A stretch of 64,000 bases of DNA from Bisbaumannia salifodinae (lineage in GTDB: Bacteria; Pseudomonadota; Gammaproteobacteria; Pseudomonadales; Halomonadaceae). Positions 55,823 through 64,000 of this stretch are shown piece after piece. The stretch is from the NCBI RefSeq assembly GCF_039522585.1, contig NZ_BAAADR010000022.1, one strand, 5' to 3'. The notes beneath the pieces were generated by a model. That model was not told where the DNA came from, ran no database searches, and was given only the letters and a program-made list of their open reading frames with translations. Made by a program: the position numbers and the translations under genes. Numbering within the stretch: the stretch's first letter is position 1; every line of letters starts with the position of its first letter.

Positions 55823-56713
55823 ATGCCCATCGCCCGCTTCACGCCCTTCGAGCGGCTACTCCTCACCAGCCGCCACCAGGCCGATACCGCCGCCCTGCTG
55901 CTGCTGGGCTGGGTGCTGGCCAATCAGGGGCCGGTGGGCGGGGATCAGCGCGCCCGGCTGGCGACCCTGACCCGGGACTTCCGCCACGACCACGACCTGG
56001 CGCCGCTGCTGGAGATCGCCGTCGCCCAGGACCTGGACGCCATCCAGCTGGCCGCCGAGGTGCTGCAGCGGGAGGCCCGCGGCGGCTACCCCTTCCTGCG
56101 CCTGGCCATCGCCCTGGCCACCGGCCAGGGTGAACCGAGCCCGGCCAACCACCATGTGCTGCGCTTTTTGGCCGACCTGCTGGGGGTGCCGCCCCAGGAA
56201 TTCGCCGCCCTCTATGAGGCCACCAGCGGGCGTTCACTGCACGACCCCGAGGATCCCAGCCGCCAGGCCTACTGGCAGCCGCGCTTCGAAGAGCGCGCAC
56301 GCCAGGAGGAGGAGGCGCGACGGCGGGCCGAGGAGCAGGCGCGCCACGCGGAGCAGCAGAGAGAAGAGGGGAAGCGGGAAGAAAGCAGGGGAAAGGAGGA
56401 CGAGAGTCGAGGGCAGAGGGAAGAGCAGCAGGGCAGAGAGTCGCGCGGAGGTTCCCGACAGCGGGAGGAGCAGAAGCGCGAACGGCGGCATCACCAGCCG
56501 CCCCCCGGTGGGCGACAGCAGCGTGCCCTCCAGGTGCTGGGGCTCTCTCCCGGCGCCAGCCGCCAGGAGATCCGCCGCGCCTATCGCCGCCTGGCCCAGG
56601 CCCACCACCCGGACCGCTTCCATGCCCAGGGCGACGCGGTGATGGCCGGTGCCTCGCGGCGCTTCCAGCGCATCAAGCAGGCCTATGACTACCTGATGCG
56701 GGAGGCTTCCTGA
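55823..56713 (+). CDS. DjlA-like J-domain co-chaperone
   Basis: The 296-residue protein has a TerB/DjlA-like helical N-terminal part (1-130). A very charged Glu/Arg/Gln-rich linker follows (150-225), and then a C-terminal J domain with ALQVLGLSPGASRQEIRRAYRRLAQAHHPDRFH and the HPD motif, ending AGASRRFQRIKQAYDYLMREAS. J proteins stimulate DnaK ATPase. Unlike DjlA it has no clear N-terminal membrane helix. GGAG lies before ATG 55823; longer frames upstream are antisense to the preceding gene. It overlaps the next gene by one base. Confidence 0.85.
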   Translation: MPIARFTPFERLLLTSRHQADTAALLLLGWVLANQGPVGGDQRARLATLTRDFRHDHDLAPLLEIAVAQDLDAIQLAAEVLQREARGGYPFLRLAIALATGQGEPSPANHHVLRFLADLLGVPPQEFAALYEATSGRSLHDPEDPSRQAYWQPRFEERARQEEEARRRAEEQARHAEQQREEGKREESRGKEDESRGQREEQQGRESRGGSRQREEQKRERRHHQPPPGGRQQRALQVLGLSPGASRQEIRRAYRRLAQAHHPDRFHAQGDAVMAGASRRFQRIKQAYDYLMREAS

Positions 56714-57129
56714 TGCGCGACCTCTACCGTCGCCTGGGCGTGCCCCCGGACAGCGATAGCGAGACCCTGAATCAAGCCATCGCGACCTGCCAGCATCGCG
56801 CCCTCAAGCGCGATGCCGAGGCGGCCCTGGCCGAGGCCGAGCATCGCCGGGAGTACGACGCCCTGCATGCCACCCTGGGCGATATCGGCCGGCTACGCGC
56901 CCGCCTGGGCCTGACCCATGGCGCCCACTGGCGGGATGGCCTGGCCGACGACTTCTCCTGCCCCGCCGACCTGGCGGGCTCCCACCATGAGGCACTGATG
57001 CGGCGCCTGAGCCGCGCCGCCCTGGCCCATGACCGCTGGCGGCGCTGGCGTGCCCCGGCCCTGGGGCTCGCGCTCTTCCTGCTCGGCCTCGTGGCCGGCG
57101 CCGCCGCCTGCCACTGGCTGCTGGGCTAA
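56713..57129 (+). CDS. degenerate J-domain-like protein with C-terminal membrane helix
   Basis: The 138-residue protein begins like a J domain, DLYRRLGVPPDSDSETLNQAI, and ends the first third with AEHRREYDALHATLGDI. The HPD tripeptide is absent: the loop reads CQHRALKRD. Residues about 115-137 form one transmembrane helix (ALGLALFLLGLVAGAAACHWLL), so it is a tail-anchored protein. The stop of the upstream J-domain gene overlaps its ATG. It may be an HPD-less partner that recruits or tethers the full J protein; this is inference. Confidence 0.75.
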   Translation: MRDLYRRLGVPPDSDSETLNQAIATCQHRALKRDAEAALAEAEHRREYDALHATLGDIGRLRARLGLTHGAHWRDGLADDFSCPADLAGSHHEALMRRLSRAALAHDRWRRWRAPALGLALFLLGLVAGAAACHWLLG

Positions 57130-57176
57130 TCCTCGCTGGTGCCCCGCAGCCGGCGAGCCGCCGCCAGGCCCAGGAC

Positions 57177-58160
57177 CTAGCCGGTCTGGCGAACGACCAG
57201 CGCCACCGCTACGGAGACATGCCGCGGCGGCTTGCCGGCCAGGGCCTCACCCAGCAGGGTGACGCCCGTGGTGGCGATGACGGCGATGTCCTGACATACC
57301 GTGGTCAGGTCGGCGGCCAGCACCGGCAGGTCGTCGAAGCCGGTGACCGCGACCTGCTCGGGCACGGCGATGCCGTGATCCTCCAGGGCCGCCAGGCAAC
57401 CCAGCGCCAGCTCGTCGGTCTCGCAGACCAGGGCATCGAAGGGTAACGAGGCATCCTCCGGCAAGCGGCTCAAAAGCCGGGCCAGATGGCGATAGCCGGT
57501 CAGGGCATCATCATGAACATGCGGCACGCTGATCGGCCGTTCCGGCAAGCCGGCCTCGGCCAGGGCCCCCTGGTAGCCCTTGAGGCGATGCTGGCGATGG
57601 GGCAGCTTCAGTTCGCAGCCCACGAAGGCAATGCGCCGACGGCCGCCCTCGATCAGGTGGCGAGTCGCCAGGTAGAGGCCATGGCGGTCGTCCGGCGCCA
57701 CCGAGAAGCCCTCGCCCGGCTCGCCGATGCGCACGAAGGGGACCCCCCGGGCGTTCAGGAAGGCGGGCCGCGAGTCATCGGGAAATTCGCCCAGCAGGAT
57801 GGCGGCACCGGCCCGCTCGGGCAGCAACGCCGTCTGGTCGTGGGCGAAGAAGATCGGCACCATGCCCTGCTCGTGGAGGGCCAGGGTCAGGTGCTGGTAG
57901 AGCAGGATATAGTAGGGGCGCAGCTCGATCTCCTGGCGACCGAGCGAGATGCCCACCACCGCGCCCTTACCGCTGATCAGCTGGCGAGCGGCGGCACTGG
58001 GCCGGTACTCGATCTCGCGGCTGATCGCCAGGATCCGCTCACGCAGTGCATCGCCGAGGCCCGGCTTGCCATTGAGCGCACGGCTGACCGAGGCGATGGA
58101 CACCCCGGCCCGCCGTGCGATTTCACGAATGGTCGCCGACTTCGACGGCTCTCTGCTCAT
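57177..58160 (-). CDS. LacI-family regulator of the ThuA operon
   Basis: The 327-residue protein has the LacI head ATIREIARRAGVSIASVSRALNGKPGLGDALRERI and a type I periplasmic-binding-fold effector domain (about 65-320) with GHYLATRHLIEGGRRRIAFVG-like and FDALVCETDELALGCLAAL segments. It is the last gene of the thuA-oxidoreductase-lacI set, all on the minus strand. The two GTAAACGTTTAC operators in front of thuA are its likely binding sites, giving negative autoregulation. The inducer is unknown; a sugar or polyol derivative is expected. Confidence 0.9.
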   Translation of the reverse strand: MSREPSKSATIREIARRAGVSIASVSRALNGKPGLGDALRERILAISREIEYRPSAAARQLISGKGAVVGISLGRQEIELRPYYILLYQHLTLALHEQGMVPIFFAHDQTALLPERAGAAILLGEFPDDSRPAFLNARGVPFVRIGEPGEGFSVAPDDRHGLYLATRHLIEGGRRRIAFVGCELKLPHRQHRLKGYQGALAEAGLPERPISVPHVHDDALTGYRHLARLLSRLPEDASLPFDALVCETDELALGCLAALEDHGIAVPEQVAVTGFDDLPVLAADLTTVCQDIAVIATTGVTLLGEALAGKPPRHVSVAVALVVRQTG

Positions 58161-58274
58161 CTCTTGCCTCGTTGATCGGGCGGCGCCGAATCGGCCGCCG
58201 CCCCTGTGTCAGGCAGAAGATTGTGCCGAAAATCACCGACCTGCGCGAGCCAACGGGCCCGACAACGCCTCGGC

Positions 58275-59324
58275 CTACCCGGCCAGGACCAGGCTACGAT
58301 CCTCGGCATCCGAGGCGAAGCAGGCATCCAGCACCCGCTGCAGCTCGGCGCCCCGGGCGAAGTCGGGCTGGTCGTTGCTGCCGCTGTCGATGCCGTCGAT
58401 GAAGCGCCGGTAGATGCTGGGGGTGGGCGGCGCTGCCACCGCGGTCCAGCGCGCCGCATGCACATCCTCGCCGAAGCAGGTCAGTACCCGATCCCTGGCG
58501 TCGTCGAGCACCACGCTGACCGCCCCCTTGTCGCCATAGACCGAGAGCTTCAGGGAGTTATGGTGGCCGGTGGCCCAGCGGGTGGCCTGGATGGTGCCCA
58601 GCGCCCCGCCGGCGAACTCGACCCGCATCAGGGCGCTGTCGTTGGCGTCGAGCCGATAGTCGCCGATGCGGTTGTCCGGGGCCTTGTCGAAGCACTTGAG
58701 CCGGCAGTTGACGGCGGTGATATCGCCTACCGGGAAGCTCGCGAAGTCGAGGATATGCACCCCCACGTCGCCCAGCACGCCCTTGCTGCCATGGGCCTCG
58801 GAGAGCCGCCACAGCCACTGGCTGTCCCGGTCCCAACGGCCCCAGGCATGGCTGACCAGCCAACTCTGCAGGTAGCTGGCGTCGACGTGCCTCACCCGGC
58901 CGATGGCGCCGGAGGCGATCAGTTCCCGGGCATGCTGGATGGCCGGCGCATCGCGGTAGCTGAGATTGATCATGTTGATCACCCCGGCCTCACGGGCCGC
59001 CGCGGCCATCTCCTCGGCATCGGCCGCCTTGGTGGCCAGGGGCTTCTCGCAGAGGATGTGCTTGCCGGCGGCGATGGCGGCCAGCGAGGTCGCCTTGTGC
59101 ACGCCGTCCGGGGTGGCGTTGCTCACCGCCTGGATATCATCCCGGGCCAGCATGGCGTCCAGGTCGGTATAGGTCCCGGGGATGCCGTGGCTGTCGGCGA
59201 AGGCGCGCACCCTGTCGCCGTCCAGGTCGCACACCGCCACCACCTCGACGCCGTCGAGGGCCGTGAAGTGCCTGGCATGTTCGCCGGCCATGCTGCCGGC
59301 ACCGATAATCGCCAGTCGAATCAT
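58275..59324 (-). CDS. Gfo/Idh/MocA-family oxidoreductase
   Basis: The 349-residue NAD(P)-dependent enzyme has a Rossmann start IRLAIIGAGSMAGEHARHF and the GKHILCEKPLATKAADAEEM motif (about 88-107) with the catalytic Lys of EKP. GSKGVLGDVGVHILDFASF follows in the C-terminal domain. Relatives oxidise inositols, sugars or 1,5-anhydro sugars. ATG 59324 overlaps the thuA stop as ATGA; the frame upstream is antisense-like extension. Together with ThuA it suggests sugar or disaccharide breakdown. Confidence 0.9.
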   Translation of the reverse strand: MIRLAIIGAGSMAGEHARHFTALDGVEVVAVCDLDGDRVRAFADSHGIPGTYTDLDAMLARDDIQAVSNATPDGVHKATSLAAIAAGKHILCEKPLATKAADAEEMAAAAREAGVINMINLSYRDAPAIQHARELIASGAIGRVRHVDASYLQSWLVSHAWGRWDRDSQWLWRLSEAHGSKGVLGDVGVHILDFASFPVGDITAVNCRLKCFDKAPDNRIGDYRLDANDSALMRVEFAGGALGTIQATRWATGHHNSLKLSVYGDKGAVSVVLDDARDRVLTCFGEDVHAARWTAVAAPPTPSIYRRFIDGIDSGSNDQPDFARGAELQRVLDACFASDAEDRSLVLAG

Positions 59325-60100
59325 TTGAACCCCTCCTCGCCGGGCTTGTGCAGGCTTTCTCCCTTCACTTCCACCGGGTTGGGTGCCTGCTCGGGCGGCA
59401 CATTGGGGCAGCTGTCGATCCACCGCGAGCCCTCGGGGCGCGCCCATTTCACGGCGTTCTTCAGCACCCGGCGCACCTGGTCGTCGTAGTAGATCGGGTA
59501 GGTCTCGTGACCGGGGCCGAAATAGAAGATCTTGCCGTTGCCGCGCTTGTAGGTGAGGCCGGAGCGAAACACCTCGCCGCCCTCGTAGGCGCTGATGAAG
59601 ATCACCTCGTCGGGGTTGGGCACCGCGAAGGGCTCGCCGTACATCTCGGTGTGGGGCAGCTCGAGGTAGTCGCCCAGGCCCTGGACGATGGGATGGCCGG
59701 GGTTGACCACCCAGAGTCGCTCGCGCTCGCCGGCCTCGCGCCACTTCAGCGAGCAGGTGGTGCCCATCAGGCGCTTGAAGATCTTCGCGTAGTGGCCGGA
59801 GTGCAGCACCAGCAGGCCCATGCCCTGCAGCACCCGGGCCTGGACCCGATCGACGATCTCGTCGCGCACCTCGCCATGGGCGGCATGGCCCCACCACAGC
59901 AGGACATCGGTGTGCTCCAGCAGCTCCTCGGTAAGGCCGTGCTCGGGGTCCTGCAGGGTGACGGCACGGGCCTCGATGCCATCGTCTTCGTTGAGCGCAT
60001 CGGCGATGCAGGCATGCATGCCGTCGGGATAGATCCGCGCGACTACCTCATTGGTCTGCTCGTGGACGTTCTCGCCCCAGACCGTGACCTTGATCGTCAT
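59321..60100 (-). CDS. ThuA-domain protein
   Basis: The 259-residue protein is of the ThuA family, a class I glutamine-amidotransferase-like fold named after trehalose utilisation. Typical text: VLLWWGHAAHGEVRDEIVDRVQARVLQGMGLLVLHSGHYAK, then GDYLELPHTEMYGEPF and FYFGPGHETYPIYYDDQVRRVLKNAVKW. The substrate is not established in this branch. First gene of its operon, it starts 67 bases downstream of the nearest operator. Confidence 0.88.
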   Translation of the reverse strand: MTIKVTVWGENVHEQTNEVVARIYPDGMHACIADALNEDDGIEARAVTLQDPEHGLTEELLEHTDVLLWWGHAAHGEVRDEIVDRVQARVLQGMGLLVLHSGHYAKIFKRLMGTTCSLKWREAGERERLWVVNPGHPIVQGLGDYLELPHTEMYGEPFAVPNPDEVIFISAYEGGEVFRSGLTYKRGNGKIFYFGPGHETYPIYYDDQVRRVLKNAVKWARPEGSRWIDSCPNVPPEQAPNPVEVKGESLHKPGEEGFK

Positions 60101-60166
60101 TGGCTGGCTCCTCCTGGTCGTGCCCTGACGGGCAAGGGTGAATGCTCCCCGTGGGAAGCGCCAAGA

Positions 60167-60200
60167 GTAAACGTTTACCCAAATATTCGTAAACGTTTAC
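60167..60200. promoter_or_regulatory. paired LacI-type operators in front of the thuA operon
   Basis: Two perfect 12-base palindromes GTAAACGTTTAC at 60167-60178 and 60189-60200 are 22 bases apart centre to centre, about two helical turns. They lie just upstream of thuA and suit cooperative binding of two LacI-family dimers, most likely the operon's own regulator. Confidence 0.88.
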
Positions 60201-60346
60201 TCTTTACAACTTTCGCCAAACATCGGGCATTAAGGAGGATATTAGGGAGGAAGGAGGAGGAGGTTCGCAGAACGAACGCCCCTGGCCGGCGGATGCCGAT
60301 CAGGAGCAAGGAGGATAAGGTGATGGGGGCCGGGGCAAGGCGGCTC

Positions 60347-60583
60347 GGGTTAACGCCCCGGGTCCGGCGAGCCGCCACTTGCGCTGGTCTGACCCTGCGT
60401 TGATGGCCGGCGCCTGCGCCGTCCCGAGTCAGCGCCTTCGGGTTAACGCCCCGGGTCCGGCGAGCCGCCACTGATGCTGGTCTGGCCCAGCGTTGATGGC
60501 CGGCGCCTGCGCCGTCCCGAGTCAGCGCCTTCGGGTTAACGCCCCGGGTCCGGCGAGCCGCCACTTGCGCTGGTCTGGCCCAG
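60347..60583. repeat. 93-bp tandem repeats containing a duplicated gene tail
   Basis: A 93-base unit beginning GGGTTAACGCCCCGGG occurs at 60347, 60440 and 60533. The third copy is partial and is the actual 3' end of the MscS-type gene, covering about 16 codons and its TAA stop. Copies one and two preserve the same tail in frame with one or two changes, including the stop. The spacer between copies contains a small GGCGC/GCGCC hairpin. The repeat fills most of the gap between the channel gene and thuA. Confidence 0.9.
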
Positions 60584-62866
60584 GGGATCGGCGCTTCCCG
60601 CCTCCTCCGGGGCCCGGCCCAGGCCATCGACGCGGAGTGCCTGCTCCGGGCTGACCTCCATGGGGGTGCCGCCGCGGCCTTCCATCTGCACACTGAGGCG
60701 CGGCATGGCCATATCGCGGCCATCCGCCTCCATGCGCTGCTTGAAGCGCAGGTTGAAGGCCCGGGCCACGTCCCACTGCATCACCGGGGCGGTGCGGATA
60801 CGCATGCGCAGCACCGCGGCGCCCTCCTCGAAGCGCTCCACCCCCTGCAGTTCCAGGGGCGACCAGATATGGTGGCGCATCATGGGGTCCTGGCGCAGGT
60901 CGTCGGCCACCTCCCGCATCAGGGTCATGGCGTCGTCGATCTTCATCTCGTGGGGGATGCGCAGACGCATCAGGGCGATGCCGAACTGCCGCGACATATT
61001 GTGGATGGAGGTGATCTGGCTGAAGGGAATGATATGCACGATGCCATCCAGGTCCCGCAGCCGCACGGTGCGGATGGTCAGCCCCTCGACGGTGCCCATA
61101 TGGCCACCCAGGTTGACGTAGTCGTCGATGGCCAGGGAGTCCTCGACCAGGATAAAGAGCCCGGTGATCAGGTCCTGCACCAGGGTCTGGGCGCCGAAGC
61201 CGATGGCCAGGCCGATCACCCCGGCCCCGGCCAGCAGCGGCGTCACATTGACCCCCAGGTTGGCCAGGCCGACGATCACGGCGATGATCACGATGGTGGC
61301 GAAGATGATATTGCGGATCATCGGCGTGATGGTCTGGGCCCGGGCGTTGTTGACCCGCCGCCCGCGGGCCCGGGCCGAGGAGGTCAGGGCACGCTGTATG
61401 GCGGTATCGGCGAAGATCCACACCAGCCAGGCCAGCAGCACCGTGAAGCCAATGGCCAGCAGCGCCTTACCGATGCGCGCGCTGGCCACCGCCTCGCCGC
61501 CGATGCCGATCAGCGAGGTGCCCCACACCTGCAGGGAGAGCTCGGCGAAGGCCAGCCAGCAGAGCATATGGGCCAGGGCATAGCCGAAGCGCTCCAGGCG
61601 CCGGCGGTACTGGGAGATGCGCTTGCGGCGGGTCACCGTCTCGCTGTGGCGACGGATCAGGCTGGTCGCCACCAGGGTCAGGATCAGCAGCGCCGCGCTG
61701 GCCAGGGCGCGGGTCAGGGCCCCGCCGGCATCCCCCACCGAGACGAAGATCGCCAGCAGCGAGGCCCCCACCATCAGCAGCGCCGGAATATGCCAGAGGC
61801 CGCCCAGCACCCGGGTCAGCTCCAGGGCGGTATTGCGTTCGCGCCGCTGGTGGTAGGGGCGGTTGCGAATCAGGTGCTTGATGGGACGCTTGAAGCGCAT
61901 CACGAAGAGGCCGCTGATCAGGGCCGCCAGGGCATTGGCCATCACCGACAGGAAGCCCGCCAGGTCGTTCCCCAGCAGGGCGATCAACCGCGAGGAATCC
62001 AGGGCATCGGCCAGGGCCACCAGGGCGCCGATCACGAACAGCCGGCGCAGGGCCCGCTGGCGCAGGTACTGCACGGCAACGAAGCGATGCCCGCGGGTAA
62101 ACACCGAGATCCCCGCTTCGCAGGCCGCCGCCACCAGGCGCCCGCAGAGCGCCACATAGGCGATGACCAGGACCAGGTCACGGCCCGGATTGGGCGCCAG
62201 GGACTGGCCCAGGGCCAGGGCCATCAGGAAGGCCAGCAACCAGGGCAGCACCCGGCGCAGGAAATGCACCCCCAGCAACCAGGCCTTGGGCTCCCGGGGC
62301 AGCACCCGGGGCCAGCCTCGTCGCAGCGCCAGCCAGCGCCCCAACCCCATCCACAGGCTCAGCAGGGCCAGCCAGATCGCCAGCATCACCGCCGCCTCGA
62401 CGGCGAAACGGGCCATCTGGGCAAGGCTGGCGTCCCGGGCCAGGTCGGTGGCCTCCTCGGTGGCCTGGGCCAGCTGGCGCTGCCAGGCGTCGAGGGGCGA
62501 CTGGCCCGCCTCGGCCTGATCGCCCAGGTCGCTGAAGGTATCCGCCAGGGCCCCCAACAGGCCCTGGCGGGGCAGCTCACCGCCGGGGCCTTCCAACTGC
62601 GTGGTCGCCTCGCGCAGCTCCTTGAGCCGCTCCACCAGGTCGTCGCGACGCTGGCCATCCTCCAGGGTGGCGATCACCTCGTCCAGGGAGCGGCGCAGGG
62701 CCTCCGGGTCGGCGCTCTCGGTGGCGGTACCGGATTCGCCGGAGAGTCCCGGCAGGGTCAGCCCCTGCCCCTGGGCCGGCCCGGTCAGCGACAACAGCAG
62801 TAGCAGACAGAGCAGCCAGCCCCCCAGCAGCGGTAACGACGGGCGGGGGAACGGGGGGCGAGGCAT
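60536..62866 (-). CDS. large MscS-family mechanosensitive channel
   Basis: The 776-residue protein starts at ATG 62866, with GGAG upstream and a cleavable signal peptide (LGGWLLCLLLLLSLTGPAQG). A periplasmic domain (about 35-150) precedes roughly ten transmembrane helices. The MscS core comes next: PLLAGAGVIGLAIGFGAQTLVQDLITGLFILVEDSLAIDDYVNLGG, then TVRLRDLDGIVHIIPFSQITSIHNMSR. A cytoplasmic vestibule follows, with a disordered tail ending SGGSPDPGR. Size fits YbiO/YjeP-like channels that release solutes on osmotic downshift. The 3' end lies in a 93-bp repeat. Confidence 0.9.
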   Translation of the reverse strand: MPRPPFPRPSLPLLGGWLLCLLLLLSLTGPAQGQGLTLPGLSGESGTATESADPEALRRSLDEVIATLEDGQRRDDLVERLKELREATTQLEGPGGELPRQGLLGALADTFSDLGDQAEAGQSPLDAWQRQLAQATEEATDLARDASLAQMARFAVEAAVMLAIWLALLSLWMGLGRWLALRRGWPRVLPREPKAWLLGVHFLRRVLPWLLAFLMALALGQSLAPNPGRDLVLVIAYVALCGRLVAAACEAGISVFTRGHRFVAVQYLRQRALRRLFVIGALVALADALDSSRLIALLGNDLAGFLSVMANALAALISGLFVMRFKRPIKHLIRNRPYHQRRERNTALELTRVLGGLWHIPALLMVGASLLAIFVSVGDAGGALTRALASAALLILTLVATSLIRRHSETVTRRKRISQYRRRLERFGYALAHMLCWLAFAELSLQVWGTSLIGIGGEAVASARIGKALLAIGFTVLLAWLVWIFADTAIQRALTSSARARGRRVNNARAQTITPMIRNIIFATIVIIAVIVGLANLGVNVTPLLAGAGVIGLAIGFGAQTLVQDLITGLFILVEDSLAIDDYVNLGGHMGTVEGLTIRTVRLRDLDGIVHIIPFSQITSIHNMSRQFGIALMRLRIPHEMKIDDAMTLMREVADDLRQDPMMRHHIWSPLELQGVERFEEGAAVLRMRIRTAPVMQWDVARAFNLRFKQRMEADGRDMAMPRLSVQMEGRGGTPMEVSPEQALRVDGLGRAPEEAGSADPLGQTSASGGSPDPGR

Positions 62867-63006
62867 GGGCGACTCCGAAGCAGGCGGTGGGATTCGGCAA
62901 GAGTAATGGACCCGCCGGTCAGGGAAAACCATCGGCGGTGATAACGGGCCTGGCGAGTATGATAGGCTCAAAATTCGAGCCGTGTGAGGTCACGAGGAGT
63001 CGACGC

Positions 63007-64000
63007 ATGGAGCCGCAAGCGCCCCCGCACGCCACCAACCCCGAGGGCCGGCCCCGCCGCGTCGGGGTGGAGATCGAGTTCGCCGGCGTGGCCCCGGCCC
63101 AGGCCGCCGAGCTGGTGGTCGAGCGCTTCGGCGGCACGCCGCGCCCGGTCAGCCCCCACCGCCTCAAGGTGGAGGGCGCCCGCTGGGGCGATTTCATCCT
63201 CGAGCTGGACGCCAAGTATGCTCACCCGGACGCCCGGGTCACCGACCGCGCCCCCAAGGGCAACAGCGAATGGGAGCAACTGCGTCACCAGCTTCGCCTC
63301 GACCTGCACCATCGTACCCGGGAGCTGATCGGCGACGTGGTGGCGGGGCTGGTACCCACCGAGGTGGTCTGTCCGCCGGTGCCCTGGCCGGAGCTCGGCG
63401 AGCTGGATGCCCTCTTCGAGGGACTGCGCACCCACGGCGCCAAGGGCACCGATGCCAGCCTGCTCTACGGCTTCGGCCTGCACCTCAACCCGGAGCTGGC
63501 CGATACCTCGGTGGCCGGCCTGCTGGCGCACCTGCGTGCCTACCTGCTGCTGGCGGAGTGGCTGCGCCAGGATATCGACATCGATATCACCCGGGAGGTG
63601 CTGCCCCATGCCAACCCCTTCCCCAAGGAGTATGCCCTCAAGGTGCTCGCCCCGGACTACTCGCCGGACCTGACCACCCTGATCGACGACTACCTGGTGG
63701 ATAACCCCACCCGCAACCGGGAGCTGGACCTCTTCCCGCTCTTCGCCTATCTCTGCCCCGAGCATCCCAACCCCCTACTCGGCGGCGACCTGGTCAAGCC
63801 GCGCCCCACCTTCCACTACCGGCTACCCAATGCCCAGCTCTCCACTCCCGGCTGGGGCGCCGTGGTGGAGTGGAATCGCTGGCTGGAGGTGGAACGCCTG
63901 GCCGCCGACGAGGCCCTGCTGGCCGAGCGGGCCGCGGCCTTCGTGGCCCATCACCGCCAGTCGCCGATGACCCGCTGGCTCGACAAGCTGCGCGACTGGA
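63007..64000 (+). CDS. amidoligase-family protein, partial
   Basis: The open frame from ATG 63007, preceded by GAGGAG, runs off the right edge after 331 codons. The start RRVGVEIEFAGV is the amidoligase (ATP-grasp-like glutamine-synthetase-fold) hallmark. ILELDAKYAH, EVVCPPVPWPEL and YGFGLHLNPELAD follow, and then an NPFPKEYALKVLAPDYSPDL block. Members are proposed to form amide bonds on peptides or cell-wall precursors, often with a GAT-like partner gene that may lie beyond the edge. It is divergent from the MscS gene across 140 bases. Confidence 0.85.
   Translation, partial: MEPQAPPHATNPEGRPRRVGVEIEFAGVAPAQAAELVVERFGGTPRPVSPHRLKVEGARWGDFILELDAKYAHPDARVTDRAPKGNSEWEQLRHQLRLDLHHRTRELIGDVVAGLVPTEVVCPPVPWPELGELDALFEGLRTHGAKGTDASLLYGFGLHLNPELADTSVAGLLAHLRAYLLLAEWLRQDIDIDITREVLPHANPFPKEYALKVLAPDYSPDLTTLIDDYLVDNPTRNRELDLFPLFAYLCPEHPNPLLGGDLVKPRPTFHYRLPNAQLSTPGWGAVVEWNRWLEVERLAADEALLAERAAAFVAHHRQSPMTRWLDKLRDW

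Noticed and set aside
60175..60723. Minus-strand frame encoding a 31-residue repeated Arg/Ala-rich protein
   Set aside because: It is the out-of-frame reading of the 93-bp DNA repeat plus the end of the channel gene; no start signal or protein-like character.

Overview
The window is about 65 % GC with gammaproteobacterial gene content, most like Halomonas or a close relative in the Halomonadaceae. That assignment rests on overall protein character, halophile-type glucosylglycerate genes and a Pseudomonas-like type VI secretion layout; no 16S or other marker gene is present. I see no tRNA, rRNA, CRISPR array or transposase.

Region 1 (1-25401, all minus strand) is a nearly complete type VI secretion system (T6SS). 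Read in the direction of transcription from the right: vgrG, DUF6484, DUF2169, a ketosynthase-fold protein, a DUF4150-PAAR/nuclease effector, a beta-propeller-like presumed immunity protein and a TIGR02270 HEAT-repeat protein. Then come tssA-tssB-tssC-hcp-tssE-tssF-tssG-clpV, a small unknown gene, tagH-tssJ-tssK-tssL and tssM, which leaves the window at position 1. The order from vgrG to the immunity gene matches, from memory, the Pseudomonas aeruginosa vgrG1b/Tse7 island. The toxin half of the effector and the immunity gene are much more AT-rich than their surroundings, as expected for an exchangeable cargo cassette.

Region 2 (25649-33919) is mixed. It holds an autotransporter-barrel protein, a LysR regulator divergent from a glyoxalase-fold protein, an enoyl-CoA hydratase, an MFS exporter, a SAM methyltransferase, a second glyoxalase-fold protein, a small membrane protein and a lipid A acyltransferase. 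Region 3 (33997-37115) is thiamine metabolism: two separate TPP riboswitches precede tenA and thiC. Region 4 (37245-41161) is a compatible-solute locus: a GH13_18 sugar phosphorylase runs head-on, with no gap, into a two-gene operon for glucosylglycerate synthesis (HAD phosphatase and GT81 synthase).

Region 5 (41355-45429) holds an outer-membrane barrel, a class V aminotransferase, a CBS-BON protein, a small methyltransferase and a glutathione-dependent formaldehyde-activating enzyme. Region 6 (45485-53817) is a nucleoside-use locus: a LacI/RbsR-type repressor divergent from ribokinase, nucleoside hydrolase, transaldolase, Tsx channel, NupC transporter and a 5'-nucleotidase lipoprotein. A clear LacI-type palindrome lies between the two units. 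Together these genes would bring in nucleosides, split off ribose, phosphorylate it and feed it to the pentose phosphate pathway.

Region 7 (53829-57129) has a glutaredoxin/GST-like protein, an unrecognised membrane protein and a pair of J-domain-like genes. Region 8 (57177-60201) is a ThuA / Gfo-Idh-MocA / LacI operon with two LacI operators in front. Region 9 (60347-64000) is a large MscS-type channel whose last codons and stop are repeated twice more in a 93-bp tandem array, followed by a divergent amidoligase gene cut by the right edge.
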